Assembly (NCBI GenBank): GCA_934486635.1
Contig: CAKSPZ010000004.1
Span: forward strand, 1-64,000
Source: an uncultured Eubacteriales bacterium
GTDB lineage: Bacteria; Bacillota; Clostridia; Oscillospirales; Acutalibacteraceae
Length of the DNA stretch: 64,000 nucleotides
Direction: 5' to 3'
The notes beneath the pieces are model-generated. The model had not been told where the DNA came from. It saw only the letters and a list, made by a program, of their open reading frames with translations, and did not search any database. Positions within the stretch are counted from its first letter, which is position 1. Every line of letters starts with the position of its first letter. Positions 53,024-61,450 of the stretch are shown piece after piece. The translations under genes and the position numbers were made by a program.

Positions 53024-55245
53024 CTTTTGTGCTTTGCATATATTATCAAAAACAATATATATAAAATAGTTCCGCCAGCTAAAATATATGATAATATGGA
53101 TGACGCACTTGCTATACCATTTTGGGTATTAGATGAAATTAACAATGGTGATATTGCATCTCCTATTCTAGATACTAATAAGAAAGAAAACATTACCACT
53201 ATTGTATCGGCATTAGGTTGCAACCTATAAGCATTTTCAAAAATTATATTTAATCCAAAACCATCTGCTATTCCCAATAAAGTTACTGTTATAATTAAAC
53301 TTTCTAAATTATTAAAAATTGAAAATAGTCCTATTGAAAATATAGTTATTAATATATATATTAATACAGATTTCTGTTCTCCAAATAATCTCATAAATAT
53401 TTTGGTTCCAATTTTTGATGTATATGCACTCAAAACAAAGTTTAACATAATTAATGCTGATATAATTGATTCTGATAATCTTGCTTCTTGTCCAAAAAGT
53501 GGAACTACATATAGCGTAAATACATTTGCCATATATATTGGTATTATTATTAACAACATATACATAAACATCCTTGGTATTTTTATGAATTTTACTAAAC
53601 TAAGAGGAGATACTGAATGGCATTCATTATTATCTTTTAACCCAGTAATTTTAATAAAGAATAATCCCGCTATAATTAATATTGATTCAAGAAGAAAAAC
53701 AAATTTATAAGATATTTCAGTTGAAAATAAACTTCCTAAAACTAATCCACAACTTGTTCCTGCAATTTGTCCTGCTGCAACCGATGCTAATATTTCTAAT
53801 CTAAATTTTGAATTCTTTTCAAATACCGCACATAGCTTTGTAGATGAAATTATTGCTGCTGTCCCTAAACCTATCACTGACCTCGATAACGAAAAGAGTA
53901 TCAAATCATTATTAAAAGCCGATAACATAGATCCAATAGAAAATAATATTACTCCTAAAGTTACTATTTTTTTTATTCCTATTTTATTAACTAAAATCAA
54001 ACAAATTACTAACCCTATCGCAGTAGCTATAGATGTAAATGTTGTCGGTAACCCAATTAAGAATTCTGAATTTTCTTTATGAGGTTTACTATAAAATAAA
54101 TTCTGTGAAAGCACTGAAATAAATCCTGTATCTAACCTCATAATTAGAAATAATATAAAAAAGAACAATCTTATTCCACGTAAATCAACAGATTTTATTG
54201 CATTTTTTTCTTTATTATTTGACCCAAAAATAAATGAACTAACTTCTATTGTAATCAAAACTGTAACAACCAATAAAATTAAAACGCCTAGTAGTAAAGA
54301 TATTTTATTATTGTTTAAGACCTGTTGATTAAGTTTATACTCTATATTTACATAATAATTTTTATCTAAAATTTTAACTTTTTTTGAAATAGTCTGATTT
54401 TCAGAATCATTATTTGATGAAGGATCTATAGTAATACAAACAAACTCATCAATATCACTACAAATTCTTTGTAAATATTCATCTACTCCTTTTAATTCTT
54501 CAAATGGAACTCCTTGTTTCACTACAGATTCTATATCATTATCTATGACATTTGAAACTGCATCAGTCATTTTCTCAACAGACTTCATATATTCATCCGT
54601 ATAATTTGATAATACATACATTCCCAACATTGCTTGATAAAGCACGAGTAATGACACTAATAAATGTTTTAAATTCTTAGATGGTATCTTTCCTTTATTT
54701 AATTTATTTAAAATAAAATAAACTATACCTGATAACAAAATAAGTCCTAATATTATAAATAAACTAGCAATTGATATAGTATTTGTATATTGCATAGTTA
54801 AATCATTTACATATGTTAAGTCTAACAAAAGTACCATCGTATGATTATCATCTATAACTACTCTAGCAAAAAATCCATTACGGTCAATAACATAATCATT
54901 ATTTTTTATTTCATAAGGTATTTCTGTCGGCATCGTCTTCGTTGCTGCTATTGATGTATTATTAGCATTATTAATAATACTGATATCTCTTATATCATCT
55001 GACAAGCTTTTTGTATTTTCCAACAAGTCATTTAAACCGTAAAAATTTTCTAAAGATTTGCCAAAGGTCATAGAATAATCTATTTTTCGTGTTGCATTTG
55101 TCGTAATCTTCACATTAAAATCAACATAAGTTTTTATTAGCATGCTACGATACTGTAATGTATTTAATGCAACCGACACAATTGATATAGGTATTAAAAC
55201 TATAAGAAATGTAATTAAAAGTCTGGAATAATTTAACTTCTTCAT
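53002..55245 (-). CDS. Fusion of extracytoplasmic sensor domains with an MFS transporter
   Basis: A 747-residue membrane protein. An N-terminal segment (about 8-30) and a segment near 155-177 bracket a ~125-residue outside domain, as in sensor kinases or chemoreceptors. A further pair (about 190-212 and 317-340) brackets a second, ~105-residue outside domain. From about residue 360 a 12-segment major facilitator domain follows, with GLGTAAIISSTKLCAVFEK and similar conserved parts. No kinase, cyclase or HAMP module is present, so the sensor-like part may gate or direct the transporter. It is 21 bases downstream of a substrate-binding protein gene, suggesting that the binding protein docks on the outside domains. 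I know of no characterised system of this build. Confidence 0.75.
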   Translation of the reverse strand: MKKLNYSRLLITFLIVLIPISIVSVALNTLQYRSMLIKTYVDFNVKITTNATRKIDYSMTFGKSLENFYGLNDLLENTKSLSDDIRDISIINNANNTSIAATKTMPTEIPYEIKNNDYVIDRNGFFARVVIDDNHTMVLLLDLTYVNDLTMQYTNTISIASLFIILGLILLSGIVYFILNKLNKGKIPSKNLKHLLVSLLVLYQAMLGMYVLSNYTDEYMKSVEKMTDAVSNVIDNDIESVVKQGVPFEELKGVDEYLQRICSDIDEFVCITIDPSSNNDSENQTISKKVKILDKNYYVNIEYKLNQQVLNNNKISLLLGVLILLVVTVLITIEVSSFIFGSNNKEKNAIKSVDLRGIRLFFFILFLIMRLDTGFISVLSQNLFYSKPHKENSEFLIGLPTTFTSIATAIGLVICLILVNKIGIKKIVTLGVILFSIGSMLSAFNNDLILFSLSRSVIGLGTAAIISSTKLCAVFEKNSKFRLEILASVAAGQIAGTSCGLVLGSLFSTEISYKFVFLLESILIIAGLFFIKITGLKDNNECHSVSPLSLVKFIKIPRMFMYMLLIIIPIYMANVFTLYVVPLFGQEARLSESIISALIMLNFVLSAYTSKIGTKIFMRLFGEQKSVLIYILITIFSIGLFSIFNNLESLIITVTLLGIADGFGLNIIFENAYRLQPNADTIVVMFSFLLVSRIGDAISPLLISSNTQNGIASASSILSYILAGGTILYILFLIIYAKHKRKKVSTI

Positions 55246-55266
55246 ATTATTATCTCCATTTTAATT

Positions 55267-56373
55267 TTAATCTTTATATATCGTATCCACTATTAATAAT
55301 TCTGATAGTGAAACTTCAAATCCTATGCGTTTAGCTATATCATAGTTTAACACTAATTTGGGAGTTCCATCATTTACTTGTTCTAATTCATTAAAAGGAG
55401 TTCCCTCTAAATATGACTTTATCTGAGTCGCGCCAAAATATCCCTGTTCCATTGTATCTAATATAGTTGTCCCCAATAAAACTCCATATTTTACTTGTTC
55501 TTCAGTTGACTGCGCTATTGTGTATATATTATTAGCGTATATATCAGGCTCTAATATACTTAATAGCTTTTCATTTTCAATGGTTGCAGTTGTTATATAA
55601 AGAGCATCTATGCCTTCGTTTGCTAATTCCTTATATGCTTTTTTTAAATCATTATAATATCTTTTATAATCATCATTACTTTTAGCTTCATCAACATGCT
55701 TTTCCACTATTTCAAAACCAAAAGTTTTGGATGCATTTTTTAATTGTTCTATACCTGAATATGAATATGCTTCTGCATCATTTTGATAAACAACTCCTAT
55801 TTTCTTAAAGTTAAGAAATTTATATGCTACCATGATTTGATTATCATATCGTTTACTATCGATATGTGCAAACGAATTTTCATTGTATCTTTCTGTTTTA
55901 CTTTTTAAAATTCCAGCTTTAACTGGATCAGCTGATGCAAAAATCATAAATTTATTTTTTGTTTCATGATCAACAAAATATTTGCCTGCTACTGTACCCA
56001 TAACTATAATAAGGTCTACATCATCTCTGTTTATAACATTTGAATATTCGCCTTTATCCATTTCTTTCAAATCAAAATACATATCTTTTACAAATTCTAT
56101 TTTATCTGACTTGCAATTATCACAAATATCTCTCCACACCTTAGAAGAATCTTCTTCTTCTAAATCGACTTTATAACCTTCATCAATTAACCCCACATCT
56201 TGAAGTCCTGAAAAAATTCCTGCTAAATGGTGAGAATATACTGCATATGGTTCGCTTTCAACATAACCTATTCTTAACTTTTTATCTGTATTTTCTGAAA
56301 AAGCTTGTAAAAAATTAAAGGACAAACAAAAAATTAATATAAATAAAACTACTGTTCTTAAGAATTTTTTCAT
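55267..56373 (-). CDS. Orphan ABC-type substrate-binding protein (TrpX-like)
   Basis: A 368-residue exported binding protein. A signal peptide (MKKFLRTV, then a hydrophobic run to about LQAFSEN, residue 27) precedes a type I periplasmic-binding fold of the ABC_sub_bind (TrpX-like) family: LRIGYVESEPYAVYSHHLAG, DLIIVMGTVAGKYF and KIGVVYQNDAEAYSYSGIEQ. The start at 56373 is set by AAAGGA just upstream; two earlier in-frame ATGs lack a site. No ABC permease or ATPase is adjacent. The next gene is the sensor-MFS fusion, its likely partner. The ligand is unknown. Confidence 0.82.
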   Translation of the reverse strand: MKKFLRTVVLFILIFCLSFNFLQAFSENTDKKLRIGYVESEPYAVYSHHLAGIFSGLQDVGLIDEGYKVDLEEEDSSKVWRDICDNCKSDKIEFVKDMYFDLKEMDKGEYSNVINRDDVDLIIVMGTVAGKYFVDHETKNKFMIFASADPVKAGILKSKTERYNENSFAHIDSKRYDNQIMVAYKFLNFKKIGVVYQNDAEAYSYSGIEQLKNASKTFGFEIVEKHVDEAKSNDDYKRYYNDLKKAYKELANEGIDALYITTATIENEKLLSILEPDIYANNIYTIAQSTEEQVKYGVLLGTTILDTMEQGYFGATQIKSYLEGTPFNELEQVNDGTPKLVLNYDIAKRIGFEVSLSELLIVDTIYKD

Positions 56374-56451
56374 TTTATACATCCTTTCATTCATACATTT
56401 TATTTTTTATATAAAAAATATGTTAATTCAATTTATTTTAGCAGTAATTTT

Positions 56452-56461
56452 ACCATATGGT
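56452..56461. promoter_or_regulatory. Palindromic operator candidate at the binding-protein promoter start site
   Basis: The perfect palindrome ACCATATGGT lies immediately downstream of the -10 element, where a bound repressor would block initiation. Confidence 0.4.
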
Positions 56462-56464
56462 TAA

Positions 56465-56494
56465 ATTATAGTACAAATTATGCCAATATGTCAA
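56465..56494 (-). promoter_or_regulatory. Sigma-A promoter of the binding protein-sensor MFS operon
   Basis: On the minus strand a perfect TTGACA (56489-56494) and perfect TATAAT (56465-56470), 18 bases apart. Confidence 0.8.
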
Positions 56495-56685
56495 ATTTTT
56501 ATTTTTATAATATAAAAATTCAGTTTATCTTTATATAAAACTTAAATAAATTAACATATACCATTTATTTAAATAAAAATTCATATGTATTTATAATGTG
56601 TAAATTATCTTATTTTTTTCTGAAATCAAAAACATTTTTATAATATTTTATCACAGCTGTTATTGGGTTATTTCTTATATAATAA
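56495..56685. other. AT-rich spacer
   Basis: Between the binding-protein promoter and the terminator of the ATP/ADP translocase. No gene or notable structure was seen. Confidence 0.4.
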
Positions 56686-56719
56686 AAAATCTCTGAACGA
56701 TTTATCGTTCAGAGATTTT
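56686..56719 (-). terminator. Terminator of the ATP/ADP translocase gene
   Basis: A perfect 15-bp stem (56686-56700 with 56705-56719) with a 4-base loop, T-rich after the stem on the minus strand. Confidence 0.9.
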
Positions 56720-56750
56720 AATAAATACATTAAATTGTTTATTGTTGAAA

Positions 56751-58265
56751 TTAAGCAAGCTCTTCCTCATTATTTTCAGCAAGTTTTGCTTCGTACTTCT
56801 TGCTAAGACCAAATACAGAGAATACCCAAGTAATAACTGTTGTTGCAAATATAATTGCAATTGATACCACGTGATTCATAACGCCTGGTACTATACCAAA
56901 CATGATTTGTTGAATGAAAGATGCACCAGCCTTACCTGCACGACCTCCGATAACTTCAACAGCTGCTTGACCCTTAGTCTTAGTGTCTTCATCAAGTGGA
57001 ATGTATGCCATACTCTTTGTTGTGTCAAATAGTGAATATTTAACACTCTTAACCAATGAATCTTGAACAACACCAAACCATACAGCTACAGAAATAGCAG
57101 ATAAACCAAAAATTTCTGCTGCTACAAATTGTCTGTAAAGTGTTATTGCAAAGAATATACCACCAACAATTAAGAAGATTAATGGAGTAATAACTGCTGT
57201 TGTTCTCCATTTACATTTTCTAAGAATGATTGAACCAAATAAAGTTGCACAAATTGTAAAGATACCTGTGAAGATAGATATGTTTGCTTTCATGTCTGCA
57301 TAGCCAGGACCATCGAAAAGCTCTTTCATTTGGTTATTTAAAACAACTTCAGCAAAGTTAATAGCCATACCATAACCCATAACTAAAACTGCTACTAAAA
57401 GCAAGTAAGTATTAGAGAATAGTATTTTTATACCTTCACCCACGCTAACTTTTTCTTTTTTCTTCTTAGGTTTAATTTGTGATGCATCAAAAAATCTTGG
57501 ATCTGTTAAAACTTTTTCATTTATGTACCAGTATAGACCTAATATAGCTACACCAAAGCATAAAAGTGCAATCATTAACATCATAACATTGCTTACAGAA
57601 GCATCTTTTAAACGTGTTTTAATAGTAACACCAGCTATAACAACACCGATGTTTGCAATAAGTGGAAATAAACCGAAGTATCTTTTTACTTCACTTTTCA
57701 TGGTAGTTGCATTAGCAAATTGCCAGAATAATGAAGAAATAGCCATTGTTCCCCAAATTTCTGAGAAAATATAGAACAATGCTACTGGCCAGTTTCCAAG
57801 ACATGTTAAAAATAGTCTAAAGAAAGATGGAGCTGCCTCTGTCATTGCTGTTATTTGCTCTGTTGACATAATTAAATGTTCAAGGTTTGGATAAAGTATA
57901 AAACCATAAATTGCATAGAAAACCATAAAGAAAGTAATAATTATGTAGAAAGTTTTCTTAGAACCAAATTTATTTACTAAAAAAGTAAATCCCATAACAG
58001 CTAAGAAAGCCATCGGTAAAACGTACCAAACTTTAAGAGCGCTTAGCATTTGAGTTGTATCTGCTTTACCTGCGCCTGCCCACATGTGTGTGTGATATTG
58101 CACAAATACGTCTTTTAAGTCACGAACTAATGTATACACGAAAAGTATACAGAACATTAAAATACTCATTGGTAAGAACTTTTTAAGCTCATACTTATGA
58201 ATAGGCCAGAAAAAAGCCTGAAACTTGTTAAACTCTTTAGGTTGAGTTTGTTGTTGGGTTGTCAT
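56751..58265 (-). CDS. NTT-family ATP/ADP (nucleotide) translocase
   Basis: A 504-residue carrier with about 12 membrane segments. It belongs to the non-mitochondrial ATP/ADP translocase family (TLC/NTT) of Chlamydiae, Rickettsiales and plastids. Diagnostic parts are all present: TLVRDLKDVFV with the conserved lysine near the first segments, FSEIWGTMAISSLFWQFAN with the conserved glutamate, NFAEVVLNNQMKELF, and the long C-terminal signature YSLFDTTKSMAYIPLDEDTK followed by KGQAAVEVIGGRAGKAGASFIQ. Members exchange host ATP for ADP or import nucleotides; which applies here cannot be read. It has the strongest promoter in the window, GAGGAGA before the ATG, its own terminator, and a base composition slightly richer in GC than its neighbours. 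Presence in a spore-forming Firmicute is unexpected and suggests acquisition from another intracellular lineage. Confidence 0.95.
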   Translation of the reverse strand: MTTQQQTQPKEFNKFQAFFWPIHKYELKKFLPMSILMFCILFVYTLVRDLKDVFVQYHTHMWAGAGKADTTQMLSALKVWYVLPMAFLAVMGFTFLVNKFGSKKTFYIIITFFMVFYAIYGFILYPNLEHLIMSTEQITAMTEAAPSFFRLFLTCLGNWPVALFYIFSEIWGTMAISSLFWQFANATTMKSEVKRYFGLFPLIANIGVVIAGVTIKTRLKDASVSNVMMLMIALLCFGVAILGLYWYINEKVLTDPRFFDASQIKPKKKKEKVSVGEGIKILFSNTYLLLVAVLVMGYGMAINFAEVVLNNQMKELFDGPGYADMKANISIFTGIFTICATLFGSIILRKCKWRTTAVITPLIFLIVGGIFFAITLYRQFVAAEIFGLSAISVAVWFGVVQDSLVKSVKYSLFDTTKSMAYIPLDEDTKTKGQAAVEVIGGRAGKAGASFIQQIMFGIVPGVMNHVVSIAIIFATTVITWVFSVFGLSKKYEAKLAENNEEELA

Positions 58266-58435
58266 TTTTTACATTCTCCTCATTAAAAAACTTTTATTTA
58301 AAGAAAATTGCGATTTGCGGCTTAAACTAAAATACAGCTAAAAAGCAACATCTTTCGTAGTATTATTAAAAGAAAGATTTACCCCCTTTAAATAATATAA
58401 TTTTACGATAATGTGTACGCCCGCAAAACATTAAA
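58266..58435 (-). other. Long untranslated leader of the translocase mRNA
   Basis: About 165 bases lie between the predicted start of transcription and the ATG. A small inverted repeat (AATCTTTC with GAAAGAT) is visible near 58345-58375 on the minus strand. No known riboswitch was recognised. Confidence 0.4.
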
Positions 58436-58464
58436 ATTATAGCAAAAAAGGAACCTTTTTTCAA
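58436..58464 (-). promoter_or_regulatory. Strong promoter of the translocase with an inverted repeat in the spacer
   Basis: On the minus strand TTGAAA (58459-58464), exactly 17 bases, then extended -10 TGCTATAAT (core 58436-58441). AAAAAAGG/CCTTTTTT arms (58444-58461, 2-base centre) lie between the two elements, as expected for a repressor site or a topology-sensing promoter. Confidence 0.8.
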
Positions 58465-58573
58465 GACTTTTTTAGAACTATTTTGTGTTTTGGTAAAATA
58501 ACAATAAATATTATTGTTTTCGACAAAATATTTGTATATTATTATTTTTTGTTTCTCACTTGCTTACGTAATA

Positions 58574-58602
58574 TTGACTTTTTATAATTTTACATCTATT
58601 AT
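58574..58602 (+). promoter_or_regulatory. Promoter of potABCD
   Basis: TTGACT (58574-58579), 17 bases, TATTAT (58597-58602). AAAAGGAG follows at 58635-58642. Confidence 0.75.
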
Positions 58603-58650
58603 AGTGTATAATTAAAGAATTGCTATTTTAAAGTAAAAGGAGATAGAATA

Positions 58651-59796
58651 TTGGGTAAAAATTCTATTATTTCACTTAAAAACGTAACTGTTTCATTCAA
58701 TGGTACTACGGTTTTAAATAATTTTAATTTAGATATAAAAGATGGCGATTTTGTTACTCTTCTCGGTTCTTCGGGATGTGGCAAAACTACTACATTAAGA
58801 ATAATTGGTGGCTTTGTACAACCTGATAAAGGAGATGTTTTTTTTGCCGGCAAAAATGTAACAAATCTCCCCGCTCATAAAAGAAAAGTAAACACTATCT
58901 TTCAAAGTTATGCTTTGTTTCCTCATTTAAATGTATATGAAAATATAGCTTTTGGTATGCGTTTACAAAAAAAATCTGAAGCAGAAATTAAAGAAAATGT
59001 TTCAAAAATGCTAAAAATGGTTAGTTTATCTGGATTTGAAAAAAGAAATATTTCTAATTTATCTGGTGGACAACAACAACGTGTTGCCATCGCTCGTGCT
59101 CTCGTAAACCATCCAAAAGTTTTGCTACTTGATGAACCTTTAGGTGCTCTTGATTTAAAACTACGTAAAGATATGCAAAGTGAACTAAAAAAAATTCAAC
59201 AGCAAATGGGAATTACCTTTGTCTTCGTTACCCATGATCAAGAGGAAGCTCTTTCTATGTCAGATACTGTTGTCGTTATGGACAAGGGACGTATTCAACA
59301 AATTGGTTCACCTCAAGATATATACAATGAACCCAAAAATGCATTTGTTGCTGACTTTATCGGAGAAAGTAATATCATTGATGGTATTATGAAAAAAGAT
59401 TATGTTGTGGAATTTGCTGGGAAATCATTCGATTGTTTAGATTCTGGTTTTTCCGAAAATGAGAACGTCGACGTTGTAATAAGACCTGAAGATATTAAAG
59501 TTACCCCCCCTAGCCTTGGGCATATTTCCGGAATCGTTACTTCAGTTACTTTTAAAGGTGTTCACTACGAAATTATCGTTGATATTAATGGCTTTAAATG
59601 GATGATTCAATCGACGGAGGGACAAAAACCAGGCGATACTATTGGCCTGGTACTTGAACCTGACGATATTCATATAATGAAAAAATCTGAACACTCCGGA
59701 GAATATGGTGATTACAGTGCTTTCAGTGATGAAATGTATGAGGTTTATGAAGAAACACATCCACATAACCTAAATAAAGCAGGTGCAAAAAAATGA
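58651..59796 (+). CDS. potA: Spermidine/putrescine ABC transporter, ATP-binding protein
   Basis: A 381-residue ABC ATPase. Walker A GSSGCGKTT, signature LSGGQQQRVAIARAL and Walker B LLLDEPLGALD are followed by a C-terminal TOBE regulatory domain (NVDVVIRPEDIKV onward). The TTG start is supported by AAAAGGAG. It is the first gene of potABCD and overlaps potB by 4 bases. It energises polyamine import. Confidence 0.95.
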   Translation: MGKNSIISLKNVTVSFNGTTVLNNFNLDIKDGDFVTLLGSSGCGKTTTLRIIGGFVQPDKGDVFFAGKNVTNLPAHKRKVNTIFQSYALFPHLNVYENIAFGMRLQKKSEAEIKENVSKMLKMVSLSGFEKRNISNLSGGQQQRVAIARALVNHPKVLLLDEPLGALDLKLRKDMQSELKKIQQQMGITFVFVTHDQEEALSMSDTVVVMDKGRIQQIGSPQDIYNEPKNAFVADFIGESNIIDGIMKKDYVVEFAGKSFDCLDSGFSENENVDVVIRPEDIKVTPPSLGHISGIVTSVTFKGVHYEIIVDINGFKWMIQSTEGQKPGDTIGLVLEPDDIHIMKKSEHSGEYGDYSAFSDEMYEVYEETHPHNLNKAGAKK

Positions 59797-60614
59797 AATT
59801 AAAATCATCATCTTTAATTTATATAATTTGGATGGTTCTTTTCACCATAATTCCTATGGCACTTGTAATTTTCTTTGCTTTTACTAATGAATCTGGCAAT
59901 TTTACTTTTGATAACATCCTAAGTGTAAATCGTTACTCAAATATATTTTTACGTTCCATTGCACTCGGCGCTCTATCTACTGTTATTTGCCTTCTTTTAG
60001 GATATCCTCTTGCATATTTAATTTCTAAAATCCCAATTAAAAGCCAAAGTATTGCTATTATGTTAATTATGCTCCCAATGTGGATGAATTTTCTTTTAAG
60101 AACATATGCCTGGATGACTATTTTAGAAAATAACGGTCTTTTAAATAAGTTTTTATCTCTTTTAGGCTTAGCTCCTGTTTCTCTTATAAACACGTCCGGA
60201 GCCGTAGTTCTCGGTATGGTATATAATTTTTTACCGTATATGATTCTTCCTATATACTCTACTATCTCAAAAATCGATAAGCGAATCATCGAGGCTGCTC
60301 AAGATCTTGGCGCTGGTCGTAGGAAAGTTTTTTCTAAAATTCTTTTACCTTTAAGTGTACCTGGAATCATTTCCGGAATAACTATGGTATTTGTTCCTGC
60401 TGTAAGTACATTTATTATATCAAAAATGTTGGGCGGTGGTTCAAACATTTTAATTGGTGATTTGATTGAAATGCAGTTCTTAGGAAGTACATACAATCCT
60501 CACCTTGGTTCCGCAATTTCTTTTGTTTTGATGATTTTAATATTTATTTCTATTGGAATAATGAATCAATTTGATGGCTCAGATGACATTGCTATCACAG
60601 CGGGTTGCCGTTAA
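59793..60614 (+). CDS. potB: Spermidine/putrescine ABC transporter, permease PotB
   Basis: A 273-residue permease with six membrane segments and the ATPase-docking EAA loop EAAQDLGAGRRKVFSKILLP. The start overlaps the potA stop (ATGA), giving translational coupling. It forms the membrane channel with PotC. Confidence 0.94.
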   Translation: MKLKSSSLIYIIWMVLFTIIPMALVIFFAFTNESGNFTFDNILSVNRYSNIFLRSIALGALSTVICLLLGYPLAYLISKIPIKSQSIAIMLIMLPMWMNFLLRTYAWMTILENNGLLNKFLSLLGLAPVSLINTSGAVVLGMVYNFLPYMILPIYSTISKIDKRIIEAAQDLGAGRRKVFSKILLPLSVPGIISGITMVFVPAVSTFIISKMLGGGSNILIGDLIEMQFLGSTYNPHLGSAISFVLMILIFISIGIMNQFDGSDDIAITAGCR

Positions 60615-60640
60615 TTAAAAAATTTAAGGAAGATGTTATA

Positions 60641-61429
60641 TTGAAAATATTATCTAAAATTTATATGGGATTAATTTTTTTCTTTTTATATGCACCGCTT
60701 GTAGTTTTGGTGGTTTTTTCTTTTAATGAATCAAAAAGCAGGAGCTCTTGGACCGGCTTTTCATTTAAATGGTATATAAAGTTGTTCGAAGATAGTGAAA
60801 TCTTACGAGCTTTATTTAATACTGTAATAGTTGCTATAATAGCCGCTATTTTATCTACTGTTATCGGAACTATTGCATGTCTTGGCATTTTAAAAATGAA
60901 AAAGTGGACAAAACGTCTTGTTATGAATATAAATAATTTACCTATGGTTAATCCTGAAATTGTTACTGGCGTATCTTTAATGCTGTTATTTGTTTTTATT
61001 TATAATAACTTTGGTATTTTGCGCCCTGGTATGTTAACTTTAATTTTATCACACACAACTTTTTGTTTACCTTATGTTATACTTTCTGTTTTACCTAAAT
61101 TGCGCCAAATAAACCCTTATCTTTATGAAGCTGCACAAGACTTAGGATGCCATCCGGTTCAAGCATTTTTTAAAGTTGTTCTCCCAGACATTATGCCTGG
61201 AATTATCACTGGCATGATTATGGCGTTTACTCTGTCTCTCGATGACTTCGTTATAAGTTATTTCACCAGTGGGACTACTCAAACCTTACCTATTGCCATT
61301 TATTCTATGACCAGAAAAATCGTTAGTCCGGAAATAAATGCTTTATCTACTATTTTATTCTTAACTGTCCTCTTTCTCTTGCTTATCGTTAATATAAAGC
61401 AAATTAAAGATATTAAAAAAAATAAATAA
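60641..61429 (+). CDS. potC: Spermidine/putrescine ABC transporter, permease PotC
   Basis: A 262-residue permease with six membrane segments and the EAA loop EAAQDLGCHPVQAFFKVVLP. The TTG at 60641 was chosen because AAGGAAG lies 8 bases before it; an in-frame TTG at 60605 would overlap potB and has no site. Confidence 0.94.
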   Translation: MKILSKIYMGLIFFFLYAPLVVLVVFSFNESKSRSSWTGFSFKWYIKLFEDSEILRALFNTVIVAIIAAILSTVIGTIACLGILKMKKWTKRLVMNINNLPMVNPEIVTGVSLMLLFVFIYNNFGILRPGMLTLILSHTTFCLPYVILSVLPKLRQINPYLYEAAQDLGCHPVQAFFKVVLPDIMPGIITGMIMAFTLSLDDFVISYFTSGTTQTLPIAIYSMTRKIVSPEINALSTILFLTVLFLLLIVNIKQIKDIKKNK

Positions 61430-61450
61430 TAGAAACTGGGTGAAAATATA

